Shown here: piece after piece, positions 1 to 11,152 of the stretch
Position numbering within the stretch: position 1 is the stretch's first letter
How the letters are laid out: each line of letters opens with the position of its first letter
From: Actinernus sp. WN-2022
Lineage: Eukaryota; Cnidaria; Anthozoa; Actiniaria; Actinernidae
Length of the DNA stretch: 64,000 nt
Direction of reading: 5' to 3'
NCBI GenBank assembly: GCA_030867875.1
Contig: JAOWCC010000569.1
Coordinates: 1,488,001 to 1,552,000, forward strand
The notes under the pieces: generated by a model
What the model was told of the DNA's origin: nothing
Databases searched by the model: none
The model's input: only the letters and a program-made list of their open reading frames with translations
Made by a program: the position numbers and the translations under genes

Positions 1-194
1 TCACAAGTCACTTCTGCTTTTCTTCCATGGGCCCTTCATTTATGCATGTAGAGGGATAGCATTAACTCTTTCAAAGCCAAATGTTACATTTTTTTTCAAT
101 TTTGAGCTGAGTGTCATCCAAATATTATATACACCCATATCTTTAAATACACACTTCTTACAAAAATAATGTTTTTAATATTAAGCTCTTTAAG

Positions 195-555
195 TTCACA
201 GAAGAGGACTTCATCATGAGAACAAGAGCAGGCCACAGTCACCAAACATTGCTAGTTCGTGAGGATCCTGAAAGTGCCAGTGCATATGGTGTTAAACGGC
301 AGTCCATTCTTAATGGATCAAAGTTCTTCTTGGTTGATGGGCTACCTTCAGATATCATGCATGATCTTCATGAAGGAGTTCTTCCCCATCACACGAAGTT
401 GATACTCAAGAAATGTGTGCGTGAGGAATAGTACCTCACATCGGAGGAACTTAACCAAAGGCTGTTGAATTTTCCTTATGGAACTAGTGACTGTCGCAAT
501 AAACCAACTGCAATTAACAACCTCAATACTGCAGATCATCATTTAAGACAATCAG
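195..555 (+). pseudogene. Transposon-like gene exon remnant
   Basis: An open stretch reads through about 120 codons with one internal TAG at 429-431 and ends at a good splice donor (CAG|GTAAAA at 555). The recognisable part is a GLPSDIMHDLHEGVLPHH block. This resembles a large family of uncharacterised cnidarian genes with a 'GLPxDxMHDxxEGV' signature that I associate with EnSpm/CACTA-like transposases; that family link is from memory and not certain. The internal stop and lack of neighbouring exons indicate a dead fragment. Function cannot be stated beyond transposase-like. Confidence 0.45.
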
Positions 556-1108
556 GTAAAAAAATAAGTTACATGTTTTACCTTCTATTACGGTCTAAAT
601 AAAATATGATGGGATTTATCTAAAGCACTGTACTCATTTTTGTTAATTTCGTGTTTATGAACCTATATGTACAAGTACAGTACGTAAACTACTGTTAATG
701 TCATTAGAGCATTTTTGAAGTTTCAAGGTGTTGATAGAGAAGCAGAAGTCGGGTTCTACATGTACAGTGTATGAACCAAAATGCTATCAGGCTTATAAAT
801 ATGTTTCGTAGCCATAACTATAGACCCTACAAAGTTTATTCAGTGCGTGCGTGCGTGGGTGCGTGCGTGATTGCTTGCTTGTTTGTTTAATTTGCCGTAA
901 TGTCTAATTACTCCAGATGATTAAAACTACAGAGACCTGCAAATCATTACTAATATTACAAGACACTCACTGTAGCTCTATGCATCCCCTCGCAGAACTT
1001 CACTTTCTATTAGAAACTTCTTGTTTATTTATTTATTTATTTAAGGTCCGTACACACGAAGGGACAAGTCCCAGGGACAAGTCCCTTCGTGTGAACTAGG
1101 AAAAATCT
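556..1108. other. Gene-free spacer with a microsatellite and a small palindrome
   Basis: No coding signal was seen. Positions 843-888 hold a GCGTGCGTG-type microsatellite passing into GCTTGCTTG and GTTTGTTT. Positions 1053-1093 hold an imperfect inverted repeat (arms CACACGAAGGGACAAGTCCC, two central mismatches) that resembles a MITE end or foldback. Confidence 0.5.
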
Positions 1109-1210
1109 TTTATACTCTATTCACTGTGAACGAGTATAAAACATTTAATAGCTAAACTGCATTACCACGACAACAACAGATAAGGGGCGGGTATCTCATT
1201 TATTAATGCC
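1109..1210. repeat. Direct repeat A1 of the DIRS-like element
   Basis: This segment, beginning TTATACTCTATTCACTGTGA and ending ATTTATTAATGCC, recurs almost exactly at 1521-1622 (a G/A or T/C change is visible near the end). The pair is spaced by about 310 bp and lies just downstream of the recombinase gene, as in Ngaro-type split direct repeats. Confidence 0.75.
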
Positions 1211-1520
1211 TGGTCGGAGATACATAAATAAATCATATAAGTGATTACATATAATCGGTGTCTGTGTACATATAAGGCTAGTGAAGCCGTTACATTATCA
1301 TCATTATATATTCTTAGTAATAATTACAAAGGTATATAAATATATACATGTGCTGAATTGAAATTAACTTTACAAGTAATCTAGGCAGAGTAGAGAAGCC
1401 TTCGAATGACGCCTAATTAGAATTCAGATCCTTAAGTAGTGCTTACACACTCCTGGGAATACATACCAACACTACGCTGATTACGGTACTCTGTTCATTC
1501 CGTAACGCTATAAAATATAT

Positions 1521-1622
1521 TTATACTCTATTCACTGTGAACGAGTATAAAACATTTAATAGCTAAACTGCATTACCACGACAACAACAGATAAGGGGCG
1601 GGCATCTCATTTATTAATGCCC
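1521..1622. repeat. Direct repeat A2 of the DIRS-like element
   Basis: Second copy of the 1109-1210 repeat. It ends about 35 bp from the stop codon of the recombinase (minus strand). Confidence 0.75.
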
Positions 1623-1655
1623 CCCTTCAAGAATAAAGAAAGGACTAGTTACGAA

Positions 1656-2480
1656 TTATGATTGCAAACTGCGCGACACTGAAAGCAGTGATTGTAATTC
1701 ATCTTTCACGTAGTCGTCCTTGGCGCGATCTGTTTTCCACCTACCATGACGCTTAAATAACCGATCGTTTATGCCAGCATTAGCATATGCAGCAGTAGCG
1801 CCGCCACTTCTAAGACTATGAAGACCAAAATTGTTTTTGGGATAGCCTAAAACAGAAAGGGCTTCTAAGACTATTTCTCTGGTTCTAGTGTAACTTATGC
1901 CTGTATTACGTAATCGATACGTTTGATCTGACTTAGAATAGTGCAAACTGCGAAACAATAGCATAGTGCAAGAGGTGTCTATACCAGACGCCTGGATATA
2001 TCTATACAAAATACTAACGGACAAGAGATAGAAGAGGTTTTGGCAAAAAAAAACTTGGAACCCTCCCTATAAATATCACACTTACTTTTAACAATGTATA
2101 TTTCGACGTAGTAATCAGAATCTGATTGGCAGAATTTGATGTCACAAGAGCGTAAACTAGAAAGCTCGTCAAAACGCAGAAATCCATAAAAAGCCGTAAC
2201 AAAAAGCGCAGCTAAACGGAGGTCAGACAAATTGGCGTTTGTACCTGCATACTTCTTACATATTGCCGTTATCATATCAGGAGTAATAGGTTCTTTTTTA
2301 TTAACTGGCTTAGCTAACGTACGCTTAGCCGACTCAAGGACGTTCCTAACTAGCGTCGAGTTACAAGGGCTGTTTAAACCGTATAAATTATGTGCCCACT
2401 GGATACCATAAAATGTAGACTCTAATTTTGAATAAGGACTACCACACTGAATTAAATGTTCTAAATAGAGTGCAATGTAA
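1656..2480 (-). pseudogene. DIRS-type tyrosine recombinase, frameshifted
   Basis: The N-terminal half (2275 back to about 2010) contains the arm-like block RLAALFVTAFYGFLRFDEL with the first catalytic Arg region. The C-terminal half (1656-2024) contains FGLHSLRSGGATAAYANAG, the HxxR box, followed by a GRW...Y segment with the candidate nucleophile Tyr. The two halves lie in different frames and overlap at 1979-2024, so one frameshift separates them. Coding continues upstream of 2275 without an evident start. In DIRS elements this enzyme integrates the circular cDNA. The frameshift makes this copy inactive. Confidence 0.75.
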
Positions 2481-2698
2481 AGTGGTTTGAATGGAAATGC
2501 CTGGATTTAATCATACTTGCTAGCCCAACTCTTGAATCCATTGACGGCTCTCGAATATCTGTCAGCTGTACCGGGTGCTTTTGCTTCTATAACTCGGAAG
2601 GGAAGAGCAGTTGCTAATCTGTGCAGTTCTGGATCTATCAAGCCACTATTAATTGAAGAGAGAGCACATGCACCCTGTAAAGACAAAAAAGGAAAAAT

Positions 2699-2720
2699 AC
2701 CCCCCCCCCCCCCCCCCCCC
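2699..2720. repeat. Poly(C) tract
   Basis: About 20 consecutive C residues after an A-rich stretch. It lies inside the remnant retroelement and explains an artificial proline run in one forward frame. Confidence 0.9.
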
Positions 2721-2830
2721 CTAATTAGCCAACATTTAGGCTAGATGCCATCGTGGCTCTTTTATAGTCCCATTCATGCTATGACTAATATGTTCGTAGG
2801 AGATTTTAGTATAGTATTTATCCAGTGGCC

Positions 2831-3610
2831 TTAACACACTCTAGTGCGATTGCCCGTGTATACCTTGTTGTTAAAGGCCCAGTGACCATGGTATTTATAG
2901 GACCAGTGACCATGGTATTTATAGGACCAGTGTCCATTTCGTATTATTACCATACTCAAAAACATCTTTTCCACATACAGGAAATCGGCGACAAAAGAAC
3001 GAAACGAGCCATCATAATTTATAAGGAATGGCCCAAAAATTGAAGATGGCCAGCATGGAGTTACTAATATAGCACGGCATTGGCATGCGTAAACATGTTT
3101 AATGACTCTGGGGATTAAATAAACTGGAGGGACAAGCCAGCAAAATTCACCAAACCAGCTAAAGGCAAGGGAATCTACTCCAAGTGATCTAGGGTTGTAA
3201 AATTTAGAATAAAATCTAGGAACTCTGCAATTGTCTGAACTAGCAAAACAGTCCAATGTACATAAACCCCAGCGGAACGAGAGTACTTGGAAATAAATCG
3301 CTTTAACTCTCCAATCATCTAGGTCGACCACTTTACTAAGATAATCGGCTTTTTCATTAAGCGTGCGCGGAATCCACTCGACTTTATCAAATCGATATTA
3401 TTTTCTTGGGCACAAAAGAAAATATTAACAGCTAAACGGGTGCAAATGCGCCTTCATACTGCCTGAATCGATAATGATGCTAACTGCTTGATTGTCCGTG
3501 TACCATTTTACTATATTACCAGAAAGTAAATGCTTAAAACTATTTAAAGCATAGTAAACACATCCTTGTATAGGATGTGTATATCTGTTTTGTTTACAAG
3601 CTCCCAAAAT
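2831..3610 (-). pseudogene. DIRS-like RNase H and downstream domain, fragmented
   Basis: The 3425-3607 part contains IVKWYTDNQAVSIIIDSGS, a typical RNase H core of DIRS polyproteins. The 2831-3331 part contains DLDDWRVKAIYFQ, FASSDNCRVPRFYSKFYNP and VPRVIKHVYACQCRAILV, which match the conserved region after RNase H in Ngaro/DIRS ORFs. Frame changes and stops lie between them (3332-3424), and the reverse transcriptase part is absent. A 25-bp tandem repeat has grown in its 3' end. Confidence 0.7.
2876..2935. repeat. Short tandem repeat, about 25-bp unit
   Basis: The unit contains CCAGTGACCATGGTATTTAT and is present about 2.4 times in a row, with the last copy diverged. Confidence 0.8.
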
Positions 3611-3650
3611 TGATTCACTTTCTTTGGGTGCTGAAAAAATCTTAAGTTCT

Positions 3651-4054
3651 GTTTTTTTTATTGTTGTATTACATACGTAATATTGTAGAAATCAGCTGAT
3701 GATGACAGAACAGCAGCCAGATACACCTCAGTCAACAAAGATAAGGTTAGTGCATTTTGATTGTACCTTTGATAACCCAAATTCACGAACCAATTTGCAT
3801 TAGTTTTGGATACTGTTATGGTGAGATGGTCTGTTTCCTCTATGTCATGTCGTTCTCTTTTTCTTCAGAGACGTTGCTGTTAATGTGTTTGTTTAGGTCG
3901 AGTTCGTATCTATTAACTTATTGATAAAAATGCATTGATACATATGCATTTGAGTGTTTGGGCATAAAGCAAAGGGAAATTGGTGCACGTTTTGCGTACT
4001 ATGGATTTTTATTTGAACCCCCTTCCTACAGTCCTAAATACATGTAAATAAGTA
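3651..4054. other. Spacer without recognisable genes
   Basis: AT-rich sequence with short poly(T) runs. I see no coding signal, RNA gene or clear repeat in it. Confidence 0.4.
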
Positions 4055-4438
4055 CAGTGAAACCTCCCGTAAGTGGACACCCTCAGGACCTTGAACAAGT
4101 GTTTACTTATAGGAGATTGAGACAGCAAATGGAGACAGTTACAGTCACAAGACCTGGTCAGTAGATGTGAAAATAACGTTAAGAAATAGCGTTTGGCAAG
4201 TTTTAATTACGTGCTGGATAAGGTTAGAATATTTGCTGATTTTAAATAACACAAACACTAATAAATGTACATGTCGTTTTAGTGTTTGTTTATGGGGACC
4301 TCAAAATAGGTATTTGCGTCCACTTTAGGGAGGTTGTGAAGATACTAATTTGATTGGAGAATGGCTGGGACTTCTGTTGGTGTCCGCTTAGAAGAGGTGT
4401 CTGCTTACGGGAGGTGTCCGCTAGTGGAGATTCCACTG
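4055..4438. repeat. MITE-like inverted-repeat element
   Basis: The left end CAGTGAAACCTCCCGTAAGT and the reverse complement of the right end (CAGTGGAATCTCCACTAGCG) share a CAGTG(G)AA.CTCC start. Inside, GTGTCCGCTTA and GTGTCCGCTAG motifs recur. A similar CAGTGGAACC end occurs near 25014. It looks like a non-autonomous DNA transposon. The superfamily is not determined. Confidence 0.6.
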
Positions 4439-4469
4439 GATTTACAAAATTTGTTTTCTTGTTCTCCAG

Positions 4470-5090
4470 GTGACTCGTGTGTACAGGTCTCAGCTGGTAC
4501 AGAAATTGACATAAATGTCATTGAAGTCACTGAGAAGGTTCACCAGAGGGATATCCCATGCTTTCCTGTGTTAACAATTGATTTCAAGGAAGTGAACTTT
4601 GTTTACAGTGGCATCATTCACACTGGACTTGTCCAAAAGGACAAACAATTCTCTGTTGGCAATGCAGTGTGCACATCACACTGCTACATCGAACTCGATG
4701 TGTGAAAGAGTATTGTGTTCTCTGGGAATTAGAGAGTATTTCAGACATTGCACTAGAGGCAGACATCCAAACTGATTGGGCCGTGCTTGAGGATGCATAC
4801 ACATATTTGTATGAACATAACACGCTAGTGTTTGTGAGACTAGAGGCAGATAGACAAAATGTGCATGACAGCAATACCATTGCAGTCTATTTGATGTCAC
4901 ACAACTCTTATGAATTAGTTGGTTATATTGCAAGGGAATTGACGTGCTATGTGCTCCTTGCCTGAATGAACAAAAGTTTAGTGCATTGGTCAGACGCATT
5001 CGATTTTGCACCACAGGATTTTATCTATCAATGACATTAACGAAGAAGGACATTGCCATGATCAATTTGGTAGGCCCAGCAGATGTGTGA
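4470..5090 (+). pseudogene. HIRAN-like gene remnant
   Basis: Coding begins after an acceptor (TTCTCCAG at 4469) and runs in at least three frames to a TGA at 5088-5090. The block FVRLEADRQNVHDSNTIAVY followed by ELVGYIARELT resembles the HIRAN fold (L.RE.DN..D.NAI.V....VGYIPR), a DNA-end-binding domain found in helicase-like and stand-alone proteins. Frame changes near 4690 and 4960 break it. This could be a fragment of an uncharacterised cnidarian gene rather than a true HLTF-type protein. It directly abuts the MITE at 4055-4438. Confidence 0.45.
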
Positions 5091-5886
5091 GGTAAAAAAT
5101 GTATTTAACAAGACATAAATGGCAGACTTTGTGATGTCACAAACATTATTTATTATTGCAAGTACAAAAATATTCGCGGCTTCCAAGATTGGCTACACAA
5201 GCAACCACCACCTCTCGACTCGAACCACAAATACCCTTTAATGGCCTGAAAGAAAAAAACGCTTCTTGAATTTGCTTCTGGGACCTTCAAAATTACTGTA
5301 TACTTGCAAATTCCCATGTGATCTTCATATAAACTGACAACCCTAGCACACATGTGGGAATAAAAGTATATGTGCAAAAGTGACTAACAAACTGTGTGCA
5401 GGAAAAGGAAAATATTGCACATCCTTTCAATTAAGCATTAAGCTAAGGGAGGGAAAATCATATTTTGGTCTGAAATTGGGTCAGGGTTTTGAAATCTGTG
5501 TGCCACACCCCAACCAGGGGGTACCAGTACCCACCATGAAAAAAGATTCCCTTCGTTCAACAGCCTTGACCTGCCCTTATAATGCATTTAAACAGAATCA
5601 GGAGAACAAGTTGGGTGACTGAACTCAAGCAATGGGTGGGAATAGAGTGTAGCAGTCTTTATGAAAAGAAAAAAAATTAAGGCAATGAATTGATGAGTTT
5701 TATACATGGTAATGGTTCAGGTGAGGTCAAACTTTTACCATTTCAAACAAGCCTAGAACATATCGTATTCTCCGTAAGCCAAAAATTTCTTTGCATAAGT
5801 ACTCAAAACTTTCAATGATTCATATGTATAAAAAATGCAAAAGGGGTTAGGGGTACTTTAAGCTTTTCCTTCAATTTTCTCCGGGA
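5091..5886. other. Spacer without recognisable genes
   Basis: Low-complexity AT-rich DNA. I see no convincing coding exon. Confidence 0.4.
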
Positions 5887-6232
5887 GGGGGACTCCCATA
5901 TAAATGGGGTAGGGATGCTCGTCGGACATTTTCGATTTGACCCCCAAGAGGTTCTAAAATGGGCGTGGCTCAAGCTTGTTTTGACTCCTAAAATGTACCG
6001 ATAAAATCATGCCAACATTTTAAACTTTCGATGCCTTTTATTGCTATTAGTTGATGTTGTATCATCAAGCACATTCTCTAGCATTCGGTGACACCTGACC
6101 CCTAAAAGGTACCGCTTTACATAGAAATGTCTGTGTTTCATCGTGGATACCCTAAGTGGTACCAAACTCCTGATTTTGACCCCTAAAAGGTACGACGAGC
6201 ATCCATGTACCCCTCACATAATGAGTCCCCCC
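5887..6232. repeat. MITE-like element with GGGGGACTC ends
   Basis: The left end GGGGGACTCCCATATAAATG and the reverse complement of the right end (GGGGGGACTCATTATGTGAG) form terminal inverted repeats, followed on both sides by GGATGCTCGTCG. The inside has several GACCCCTAAAAGGTAC-like units. No coding capacity was seen. Confidence 0.65.
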
Positions 6233-7360
6233 GGCAATTTTCCCAGCTACAATAAATTACATCACCAACATATACATGTCATTGAAACGATGCCATGCAG
6301 ATCTGAAATAGCATATATATTGATTAAGGTGGTGCAACCTAAAAAAAAAGATTATTCTAAATAAAATAAATAAACCATTATTTTATGTTATAGTAGCTAT
6401 AGGCTGATTATTGCCGCTTACAGCTGTGGACCTGCTTTTTTACTCCTCTCGCATTACTCACTACATTAACTGTTTTGGACATAATTATACAGAACTCGAG
6501 TCACATAAGAGCAGTGAGAGAGTTTTACTACTGCATGTGACAATTCTCTGTTTTTCCTTTTGATAAAATACAACTTGTATAGTTCACATGCATGATGAGT
6601 TTGTTTGTGTCGCTGTTGACTCATTACCGATTGCCATGGTAAACATGTAATTTGCGCAGTTGAACCCCTGCTAAAAGTTTATAATAAATAAATGAGATTT
6701 GTAAGTGGCGCATACATGAGATGGCTAGTTCTACTCTAGATCAAATTCTAATATCAAAGTTTTTTGCAGTTTCTTATATTTTTTTTCAAAAACTATATTT
6801 GGGTATCAACCACCAACATGGTAACTGAACACACGGAGTTCTAACTTAAAACTACAGTCCTGTCGACGGCCTGTATGTCTTCTCGAGAAAATATATATAT
6901 ATAGGTTAGAACTCCATGTGAACTGACTTTGAATAATGTTACTTAAAAAAAAATACAGTTGCATGTAAATAGCTGACAAGCAGCGACAAAAATAATGGCT
7001 ATCGTATCTTGCCAAAAAAATGGTATGTACACCAAACACATGATGCTTATTGTGTAAACAAGGCATTTAGACACGAATTAGAATACAAAAAGAACATGTA
7101 TCTATTTATTCATTATTAAAGAGCACATATAGGCCAATCAAGGCACATCATTACATTTATAATCAATATTCAAGTTTGACTGCTTTTTTTTTGCTTTTGG
7201 AGTTGACAGTTTTGTTTGTACCGATGTGGCTGAATGAATGATTCGGTTAACATTTCCGTTCAGACAATTAAAATCCCTGCTCAAATATTCACCTTAAATC
7301 CATGACTATGTAAGCGTTTCACTTGATCCTTCATGAGGGCAACAAGGAGTAACTTCAATG
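6233..7360. other. AT-rich spacer
   Basis: Contains an (AT)n run around 6888-6903 and poly(A)/poly(T) runs. No gene recognised. Confidence 0.4.
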
Positions 7361-7361
7361 C

Positions 7362-7598
7362 CTAATGCATTTTTCTTCCAAAAGCCCGAACATGGCCGCG
7401 AGTTGGTTTGAAGGCGCCGCCAGTTGAAAATATCAGTGACCTTCCTGAGCCTGTTGGAAGGCTCACGAACACATCTTTCCCACAAATAAAGTTACATAAA
7501 ACACTAAGCTGTTCACATTTGAGAGATGGGATTCCAAATTTGAGAGAAATTTCCTCTGCGACGGACTTTACACTTCGAAATCTCATTTCAGTCGCCAT
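7362..7598 (-). pseudogene. RecQ-like helicase N-terminal stub
   Basis: A 78-codon minus-strand frame starts with ATG and reads IPSLKCEQLSVLCNFICGKD followed by VFVSLPTGSGRSLIF. This corresponds to the RecQ motif 0 region and helicase motif I (Walker A, here with GRS instead of GKS). Similarity stops right after motif I. It matches in layout the first exon of the RecQ-like gene at 14888, including a start in an AAGATGGC context. It is probably a truncated relic or an internally deleted derivative of that family. Confidence 0.6.
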
Positions 7599-7609
7599 CT
7601 TGTTTTGAC

Positions 7610-9300
7610 TTCGTTATGCATAAATAGCTAATTACCAAAAATTTGGAAGTGACGTCACGGACACGGTTTTGGGCTCTGGGTCGCAGACCCTACATGGGGA
7701 GAAACGGAAACGATGAAATCGCCGTTCTCCCTCGAGTAGGGGATGCTGTACTCAGGCTAGTAAGTATTCTATCCTTAAAAAAACGAAATGTTACTAAAAG
7801 AAGTTATTGGAACATTTTTTCAAAGGATTATAAAACTGCTGAGTTCATGTGGTGCCAAATGAAAGAATAAACAAATTAAGCAAGCCATCGAGTCATTTCT
7901 ATAGCGAAAAGAGTAGTTATTGTTTTACTATAATTCTAATAGGGAGATAGGTTTAGAAAAACAAAATCGTCGTGCCCGCACTCATTCATTGTATATTGGG
8001 TGGGAAATTGCTAACCGTTCAATCAGACTTTCGCTAGCTGCCAAGCTGGAGAGATGGTTCAAACCGCTAGATCAGATTTTTGTTGGAATGGCGGACTAAT
8101 TATTATTTGGAAACAGTGACTCTGTGTAAAGTGTCATTGGACATCATTAAGTCGCTGTTTGACTAAAAGGCGGTTTGTTATCGCTGGAGATTTACATAGA
8201 GTCGCATCTTCAGGTGAAGCAAACTGTGAATATTTTGGAGCTAAAAAGGCCATTTCGGTAAGTTTCGGTAAGTTTCGTGGTCTGAGCTTTCCAAAGCTAG
8301 TCGTGTCAGGCCTGGTTTGCGCTTCGCCTGGGGTCTTCTAAAATATTCTTAAGTCGAAACCGTATAGAGTTTCCCTGTCAACATTTTTGCTGTGTACCCA
8401 ACAGGTCTCGGGTCAACAGTTCTCGGGTCTAATCCATGTCATGGGCGAATTTGTTTTTCAAATCTTTTTTACCATGATCGGCAAGTGGATTCTTAAACTA
8501 TTATCACAAATACCATACATGTAGTTCTTCGAAGCACTTATGTCATGGTCCAGTGGAGAGTTTATACCATTACTTCTCCTCAATGAACTGATAAAGGACA
8601 CAGATAACAGGTCCTGAACTTCTCAACTGATGCAAATCACAAAACTAACTCTAGATTTCGTGCTAGCGAAAATTCCAAAGGTCCTTCCAGATCAATTGAG
8701 TTTTGACATGACACGACGTTAACAGCGTGATTTCCCATTGTCTTTCTCAATCACGTGTTACGTGTGTTCATTACCATGGCACTATTCCTTTAACTGAAAG
8801 CTTGTAGTTTTCAAGTTGTGTGCCACTAATTATTTCAACTAGAAATAGAAGGTGCCGATGACTTTATGTCGCCAATATTATAATAACAAATCAGTGAGTC
8901 GATTTTGCATTTGCCAAAATATTTCGACTTTATTATTAAAGTGTTCCTTGGCGCAACCCATTATTATAAGGGATGTATATTGGGATAGTGGAAAAGACCT
9001 AGGGTCTGGTCATTTTCCAGTCACTAGGCTAGTACCTGAAAATATGTAGATACTTTATAGTTTATACAGAATCATGATAAACCTTTCTTTTATATTCCAG
9101 TGAATATTAAAACTTGCAAGAAAAACAGTCACAAGACACGAATGTATGATAAGAAGCAAGCTGTGACAAACTTATTTCAAAACTTACGAGGCACCTGGAG
9201 GCTTCTCACTCAAGCGAAGAAGAAGTAGAAAGGAAGCAAAGGACGGAGGAAGGCAATAGAAAAAATCAGACTCCTTGGCAACTACAATCACAACTGCACT
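7610..9300. other. Spacer, no gene supported
   Basis: Short frames only. A small 11-bp duplication (TTTCGGTAAGT, twice) lies near 8253-8275. Nothing else is recognisable. Confidence 0.35.
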
Positions 9301-9846
9301 ATGCTGGCAACAGGGAAGGGAAGTCTGCTTGTTATGAGGACACCTGGCAAAGGAGAGATATGCAGCCCAGACGATTACCTTCCCTGTCCTCACTGTTTTG
9401 GCTTTTGTAAGAAGGTGGACCTGTCGAGACACGTTAAGAGCTGTGAAGTCAAGGATAAAGCTAAAGAGAAGCGCAGTAGGATCCAGGCGCACAGCAGGCT
9501 GTTGTTCTTGCCAGTACAGTGCCCACATGCCACCGAATTGCTTCAAAAGCAAGTGTTGTCATCCATGAAAAGCGATGATGTATCGTTTTGTGCGAGGCAT
9601 GACAACCTCATCTTAAGGTTTGGCTCAGTAGTGTTGGGTAAGGTTGGGAAGAAAAATGCCAATTATGTTTCCCAAAGAAAGCGCCAGCTTGCGAGGCTTC
9701 TTATCTGTTTACAGAAAAGAACACCAGGCAGCCTGAAAGACTTCATCTGTTATACATCCAAGTATGATCTGATCCTTCAAGCAGTGAAAGAGTACGGTGG
9801 CCCACAAAGGCAATTACAAATATATTTCCAGTACAGGCCAAAATGA
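9301..9846 (+). pseudogene. C2H2 zinc-finger domain gene fragment of a transposon-associated family
   Basis: A 181-codon frame carries LPCPHCFGFCKKVDLSRHV followed by a second Cys (CxxC...HxxxC finger) at about residues 28-50. A block FCARHDNLILRFGSVVLGKV then RQLARLLICLQKR follows. This layout belongs to a multi-copy family of uncharacterised animal proteins that look transposon-derived; I cannot name it with certainty. The frame ends in the short tandem repeat at 9815-10050, which probably replaced or disrupted its continuation. The direction is the same as the integrase-like gene downstream, but the two need not be one gene. Confidence 0.45.
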
Positions 9847-10050
9847 AATGAGTACCAACATATTTTTAGTACAGAACAAAAAACAGAGAAATTCTGCACA
9901 GAAATATATTCGAGTGCGGAAATATATTCCAGTAGGGAGAGAAATATATTATCCAGTGCAGAAATATTTCCAGTACAGAAATATTTCCAGTACAGAAATA
10001 TATCCAGTAGAGTAATATATCCAGTAGAAAAATATATCCAGTACAGAAAT
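9815..10050. repeat. Degenerate tandem repeat, AATATATCCAGTACAG-type units
   Basis: About 15 imperfect units containing (A)TATxTCCAGTA(C/G)AGAAA follow each other. They create artificial open frames on both strands. The array sits between the zinc-finger fragment and the integrase-like gene. Confidence 0.85.
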
Positions 10051-10104
10051 AGGTAGATTTCCCATAATCTTTTGCGCTTCAGTACTACATGTGCTCCAAA
10101 CAAA

Positions 10105-11152
10105 ATGGCGGGTGTTTCGGAGTGTTTTGACGAAAGTTTTATTTCACAAGAGGATTCGAGTACAAGAGCATTGTCAATTTCCTGTCCAAGCTGCATAGCA
10201 TCAATATTTCTGAACGCACTTTAAATAACCGTTTGAGAGAGTACGGCCTCCGAAGATGATCACCTTCCTTCGACATTGATCAGGTGCGCCAAGGAATACA
10301 AGTGGAAGTTGCTGGTCCAGGTTGCATGGGAGGATATCGTTCAGTATGGCACGATCTAAGAATGGAAGGTTATCAAGTTCCAAGAAGGGTTGTTGAACAG
10401 CTTATGCGAGAAGTGGACCCCGAAGGCTGTAAAATGAGACGAACAAAACGCTTACGCAGGACATATAGAGTGCCAGGTCCCAGTTATTGTTGGCACACCG
10501 ACGGATACGATAAGTTGAAGCCGTATGGCTTTCCCATTCATGGCTGCATCGATGGGTGGAGTAGGAAACTCATGTATCTTCGAGTAACAAGGTCCAACAA
10601 CCAACCCGAGATACCAGCTTCCTTTTTTCTTCAATGTGTAGAAGAATATGGCTGCCCAGTGAAATTGCGAAGTGATTGCGGCACCGAGAAAGGTATAATG
10701 GCTGCAATGCAGTGTGAATTCAGAGACGATGTGAATGCTCATTTGTCTGGCACTTCGCCAGCCAATCAGAGAATCGAGGGGTGGTGGTCTCGTTTTAGAA
10801 GAAACAGGTCTACATGGTGGATAAATTACTTTAAAGATTTCACTGAAAGGAGGCACTTCAATCCAGATAATGAACTTGAAAAGGAATGCCTCTGGTTTTG
10901 CTTTTCTGGGGTCATCCAGGCCGACCTCGCCCTTGTGAAAGAACAATGGAACGTATAAGGCAACGTGTAAGGGATTCAAGACACGACACAGTTCCTGGTA
11001 TACCTGAAGAGTTGTATCACCTTCCTGAGTGTCATGGTGGAGTTGATGGATTGAGTCTTGTTATCTCATCCCAGCATATTCAATATGTAAGGGAAAATCT
11101 TTTGCACATGGAGGATGAGGTAAATATCAGGAATATTTCAACCACATTTTGA
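10105..11152 (+). pseudogene. DDE integrase-core (rve) transposase-like gene
   Basis: The 5' part encodes a helix-turn-helix-like block (ISERTLNNRLREYGLRR, about 10205-10256) broken by an in-frame TGA at 10257-10259. The core follows: GGYRSVWHDL, then WHTDGYDKLKPYGFPIHGCI with the first Asp, LRSDCGTEKG with the second Asp, and NQRIEGWWSRFRRN with the catalytic Glu. The end (RHDTVPGIPEELYHLPE) continues in another frame to a TGA at 11150-11152. This family of IS3/rve-related genes is widespread in fish and invertebrates. All three catalytic acidic residues are visible, but one stop and one frameshift make this copy a pseudogene. Confidence 0.7.

Larger units (their letters stand above)
1109..3650 (-). 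mobile_element. Decayed DIRS/Ngaro-like tyrosine-recombinase retroelement
   Basis: On the minus strand, from right to left, there are fragments of an RNase H domain, the conserved region that follows RNase H in DIRS-type polyproteins, then a tyrosine recombinase. The recombinase is followed by a pair of about 102-bp direct repeats (1109-1210 and 1521-1622). DIRS-like elements move with a reverse transcriptase, RNase H and a tyrosine recombinase instead of a DDE integrase. Split direct repeats downstream of the recombinase fit the Ngaro subgroup. The reverse transcriptase core is missing and all reading frames are broken, so the copy is truncated and inactive. Exact outer borders are uncertain. 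Confidence 0.7.

Noticed and set aside
9797..10196. Tyr/Ser-rich frames on both strands at 9777-10196
   Set aside because: Produced by the AATATATCCAGTACAG tandem array; no protein family.
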